Shown here piece after piece: positions 23,947 through 25,367 of a DNA stretch of 25,367 nucleotides (position 1 is the first letter of the stretch; the number at the start of each line of letters is the position of its first letter). Origin of the DNA: Acidobacteriaceae bacterium. GTDB taxonomy: Bacteria; Acidobacteriota; Terriglobia; Terriglobales; Acidobacteriaceae. The DNA lies in NCBI GenBank assembly GCA_003140785.1, contig PLKY01000055.1, forward strand, positions 1-25,367, read 5' to 3'. The notes beneath the pieces were generated by a model. It did no database searches and had not been told where the DNA came from. It was given only the letters and a program-made list of their open reading frames with translations. A program made the translations under genes and the position numbers.

Positions 23947-24876
23947 ATGCCCCGCTCGATGGCGCGCGAACAGGATATTCTCAAGCGGTCCGCGCCGAAG
24001 CGCCCGCCCCGCCTGACATCCCGCCGCATTGGCAGTCACACCTCTTCCGCGGGAGGTGTGCAGAACGCCGCCGAGCGCGCCTATCGGTTGGGCTGCAATA
24101 CGTTTCAGATTTTCTCGTCCAGCCCGCGCCAGTGGGCTCCGTATGAGCTGGGCGAGTTGCAATGCGCCGAGATGAATCGGTTGCGGGCAGGGTACGACCT
24201 TAAGCCGCTGGTGATTCACACGAACTACCTGGTGAACCTTGCCAGCTCGAGTGAAACTTTTCTGCAGAAGTCGATGAAGGCGTTTCGCGGCGAGGTGGAG
24301 CGTGCGCTTGCTTTGTGCGCGGGGTACCTGGTGCTGCACCCTGGGTCCTTTCGCGGTAGTGACCGCGAGCAGGGGCTCGTGCGTACCGCTGCTGCGATCG
24401 CAGCATCGACGCAGGGGCTTGACCTTGCCAAGGGAGGCTTGACAATCCTGATCGAAAACACGGCTGGAGCGGAGTTCTCGCTGGGCGGCAGCTTCGAGCA
24501 GGTGGCGGAGATTCTGGAGCGTCTGCGGGGCGCGGTTCCGGTGGGAGCGTGCATTGACACCTGCCACACGCACGCTGCGGGATACGACATTGTCAGCGAA
24601 GAAGGGCTCTATGTGACGCTGCAGCATCTCGATGCCACCGTCGGGTTGAATCACGTCAAGGTCTGGCACTGCAATGACGCCAAAGCGGCGCGGGGATCGA
24701 AGCTCGACCGGCATCAGCAGATCGGGAAGGGAATGATCGGCAAGGAAACGTTTCGGGTGCTGCTCAACGATCTTCGCCTGGCCCATGCGGCGTTCATCGC
24801 AGAAACGCCGATTGAGAAGCCGGGAGATGACCGGAGGAATGTCGATGCTCTCAAAAAGCTGGTGGCGGGTACCTAG
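23947..24876 (+). CDS. nfo: Endonuclease IV (AP endonuclease)
   Basis: Base-excision-repair enzyme cleaving 5' of abasic sites with a trinuclear zinc centre, 309 aa. Predicted zinc ligands, aligned by motif: His91 (VIHTNYL), His131 (VLHPGS), Glu170 (LIENTAG), Asp204 and His207 (CIDTCHTHAAGYD), His241 (WHCNDAK), Asp254 and His256 (LDRHQQIG), and Glu286 (AETP). The fold is the xylose-isomerase-like barrel. The N-terminus has about 26 extra, basic residues before RIGSHTSSAGG, compared with the usual start. ATG 23947 has a TATACT box 6 nt upstream; 23959 is an alternative ATG. Identification is very secure. Confidence 0.96.
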   Translation: MPRSMAREQDILKRSAPKRPPRLTSRRIGSHTSSAGGVQNAAERAYRLGCNTFQIFSSSPRQWAPYELGELQCAEMNRLRAGYDLKPLVIHTNYLVNLASSSETFLQKSMKAFRGEVERALALCAGYLVLHPGSFRGSDREQGLVRTAAAIAASTQGLDLAKGGLTILIENTAGAEFSLGGSFEQVAEILERLRGAVPVGACIDTCHTHAAGYDIVSEEGLYVTLQHLDATVGLNHVKVWHCNDAKAARGSKLDRHQQIGKGMIGKETFRVLLNDLRLAHAAFIAETPIEKPGDDRRNVDALKKLVAGT

Positions 24877-24898
24877 GTTGCGCCAGTAGTTGGAGACG

Positions 24899-24935
24899 TT
24901 GCCAGTAGCGTCGCCGTAGTCCGATACTCTTCTGC
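24899..24935 (+). promoter_or_regulatory. Promoter of the FAH-family gene
   Basis: TTGCCA (-35; 24899-24904), an 18-nt spacer and GATACT (-10; 24923-24928) end 7 nt before ATG 24936. There is no ribosome site between, so the transcript would be leaderless. This is the best-matched -35/-10 pair of the leaderless set. Confidence 0.5.
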
Positions 24936-25346
24936 ATGAAACTCTACCGTTCCCGCCGCGGTTTGTTGGCCGAGCAGGCTGGCCGCTTTTACACCTTGAA
25001 TGCGTCTTCCTGGGATGATCTGGTCTCACGCGAACATCTGCGGGATTGCCTGGAGCGACTGATGGTTGACGCGAAGCCGGCGGATGCGGTGGCGCCACAA
25101 GATTTGCTTCCGCCCATTGGCAGTCAGGAGGTGTGGGCGGCAGGCGTGACGTACTATCGCAGCCGCGACGCGCGGATGGAGGAAGCGAAGGGCGCGGGCG
25201 GCCCAAGTTTTGCCGGAACTAGGCGGTCCCTGAAAGATGAGGGGTGGGAAGGGGCCGTAGGGGCGGAGGGCGGAGAGGAGCCAGGCGAGGCAGCGGAGCC
25301 AGTCGGCGCGGGAGGCGAGGTTGAGGATCGCGGGGTTGGGGGTTAG
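24936..25346 (+). CDS. Fumarylacetoacetate hydrolase-family protein, N-terminal part, disrupted at a junction
   Basis: The first about 89 codons match the N-terminus of FAH-family proteins (hydrolysis or isomerisation of C-C bonds in 2-oxo acids): MKLYRSRRGLLAEQAGRFYT..., then P-P-I-G-S-Q-E-V-W-A-A-G-V-T-Y-Y-R-S-R-D-A-R-M-E-E-A. The normal chain goes on with a metal-binding beta-roll domain for some 300 more residues. Here, after A-K-G-A-G-G (about 25203), the frame becomes low-complexity Gly/Glu-rich and stops at 25346. The plus strand from there is antisense to a P-loop ATPase-like sequence. The gene is therefore truncated at a recombination or assembly junction. The listed end is just the end of the open frame. 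Confidence 0.75.
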   Translation: MKLYRSRRGLLAEQAGRFYTLNASSWDDLVSREHLRDCLERLMVDAKPADAVAPQDLLPPIGSQEVWAAGVTYYRSRDARMEEAKGAGGPSFAGTRRSLKDEGWEGAVGAEGGEEPGEAAEPVGAGGEVEDRGVGG

Positions 25347-25367
25347 GCTCGCTTCGCTCGCGGGGTT
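25191..25367 (-). CDS. Fragment of a P-loop ATPase-like protein, open at the window edge
   Basis: From base 25367 the minus strand is open and reads N-P-A-I-L-N-L-A-S-R-A-D-W-L-R-C-L-A-W-L-L, then L-I-F-Q-G-P-P-S-S-G-K-T-W-A-A-R-A-L-R, with a Walker A motif GPPSSGKT. It loses sense where the FAH-family coding strand begins (about 25190). The last recognisable residues, W-A-A-R-A-L-R, coincide with the FAH-coding GGCGCGGGCGG stretch, suggesting joining at a short shared sequence. No start or end is present. It may be the interior of a DNA-primase or helicase-like ATPase, but the family is not assigned. Confidence 0.45.

Noticed and set aside
23857..25206. 449-aa minus-strand open frame
   Set aside because: Antisense to nfo, whose zinc-ligand motifs are all intact, and to the FAH gene. 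Composition is not protein-like.

Overview
The window is GC-rich, densely coding chromosomal DNA that most resembles an Acidobacteriota genome (Terriglobia/Acidobacteriaceae-like). I infer this from protein flavour (a DUF3300 protein with a Gly/Ser/His-rich tail, a YVTN-propeller lipoprotein, a FAH-family protein with the PIGSQEVWAAGVTYYRSR motif) and from many short dispersed palindromic repeats between genes. No database search was possible, so the taxonomy is an inference. There is no rRNA, tRNA, CRISPR array, transposase or phage module. The left edge cuts dnaK. The right edge looks like a chimeric junction inside a FAH-family gene, so the window may be a whole contig.

Left part (1-9900): the 5' end of dnaK (minus), then an orphan 14-TM DHA2-type MFS efflux transporter (plus). 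A minus-strand series follows: beta-carbonic anhydrase, APC-family amino-acid permease, a secreted DUF3300 protein, an exported M15 (VanY-like) peptidase, an SPFH/stomatin-like membrane protein, and a small secreted repeat protein. Most of these have their own leader and a palindromic element just after the stop codon. Three of those elements belong to one family whose hairpin is kept by compensatory change.

Middle (9900-17300): a repeat-rich gap with three strong GC hairpins, pyruvate phosphate dikinase (ppdK), an exported DUF3828-like protein, a STAS-domain protein lacking the usual phospho-serine, epoxyqueuosine reductase (queG, plus), a cold-shock protein (minus), about 0.67 kb without a convincing gene, and a 58-residue putative zinc-binding protein.

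Right part (17300-25367): an AT-rich divergent control region with three consecutive palindromes precedes a plus-strand pair (96-aa unknown protein, PAS-domain protein). Then come a YihY/BrkB-family membrane protein and a small cupin. Converging on these are a YVTN beta-propeller lipoprotein and a type I-beta DAHP synthase, whose reading frames overlap. Finally, on plus, come a zinc alcohol dehydrogenase, endonuclease IV and the truncated FAH-family gene.

The genes are mostly housekeeping and envelope functions with no single shared pathway. PPDK (PEP supply) and DAHP synthase (PEP use) are metabolically linked but lie far apart. The most notable signals are regulatory or structural: the stop-codon-proximal hairpin family, an apparent class of leaderless genes (TANNNT box 5-7 nt before ATG, no Shine-Dalgarno), the palindrome cluster before the PAS pair, the four-repeat secreted protein, and the junction at the right end.
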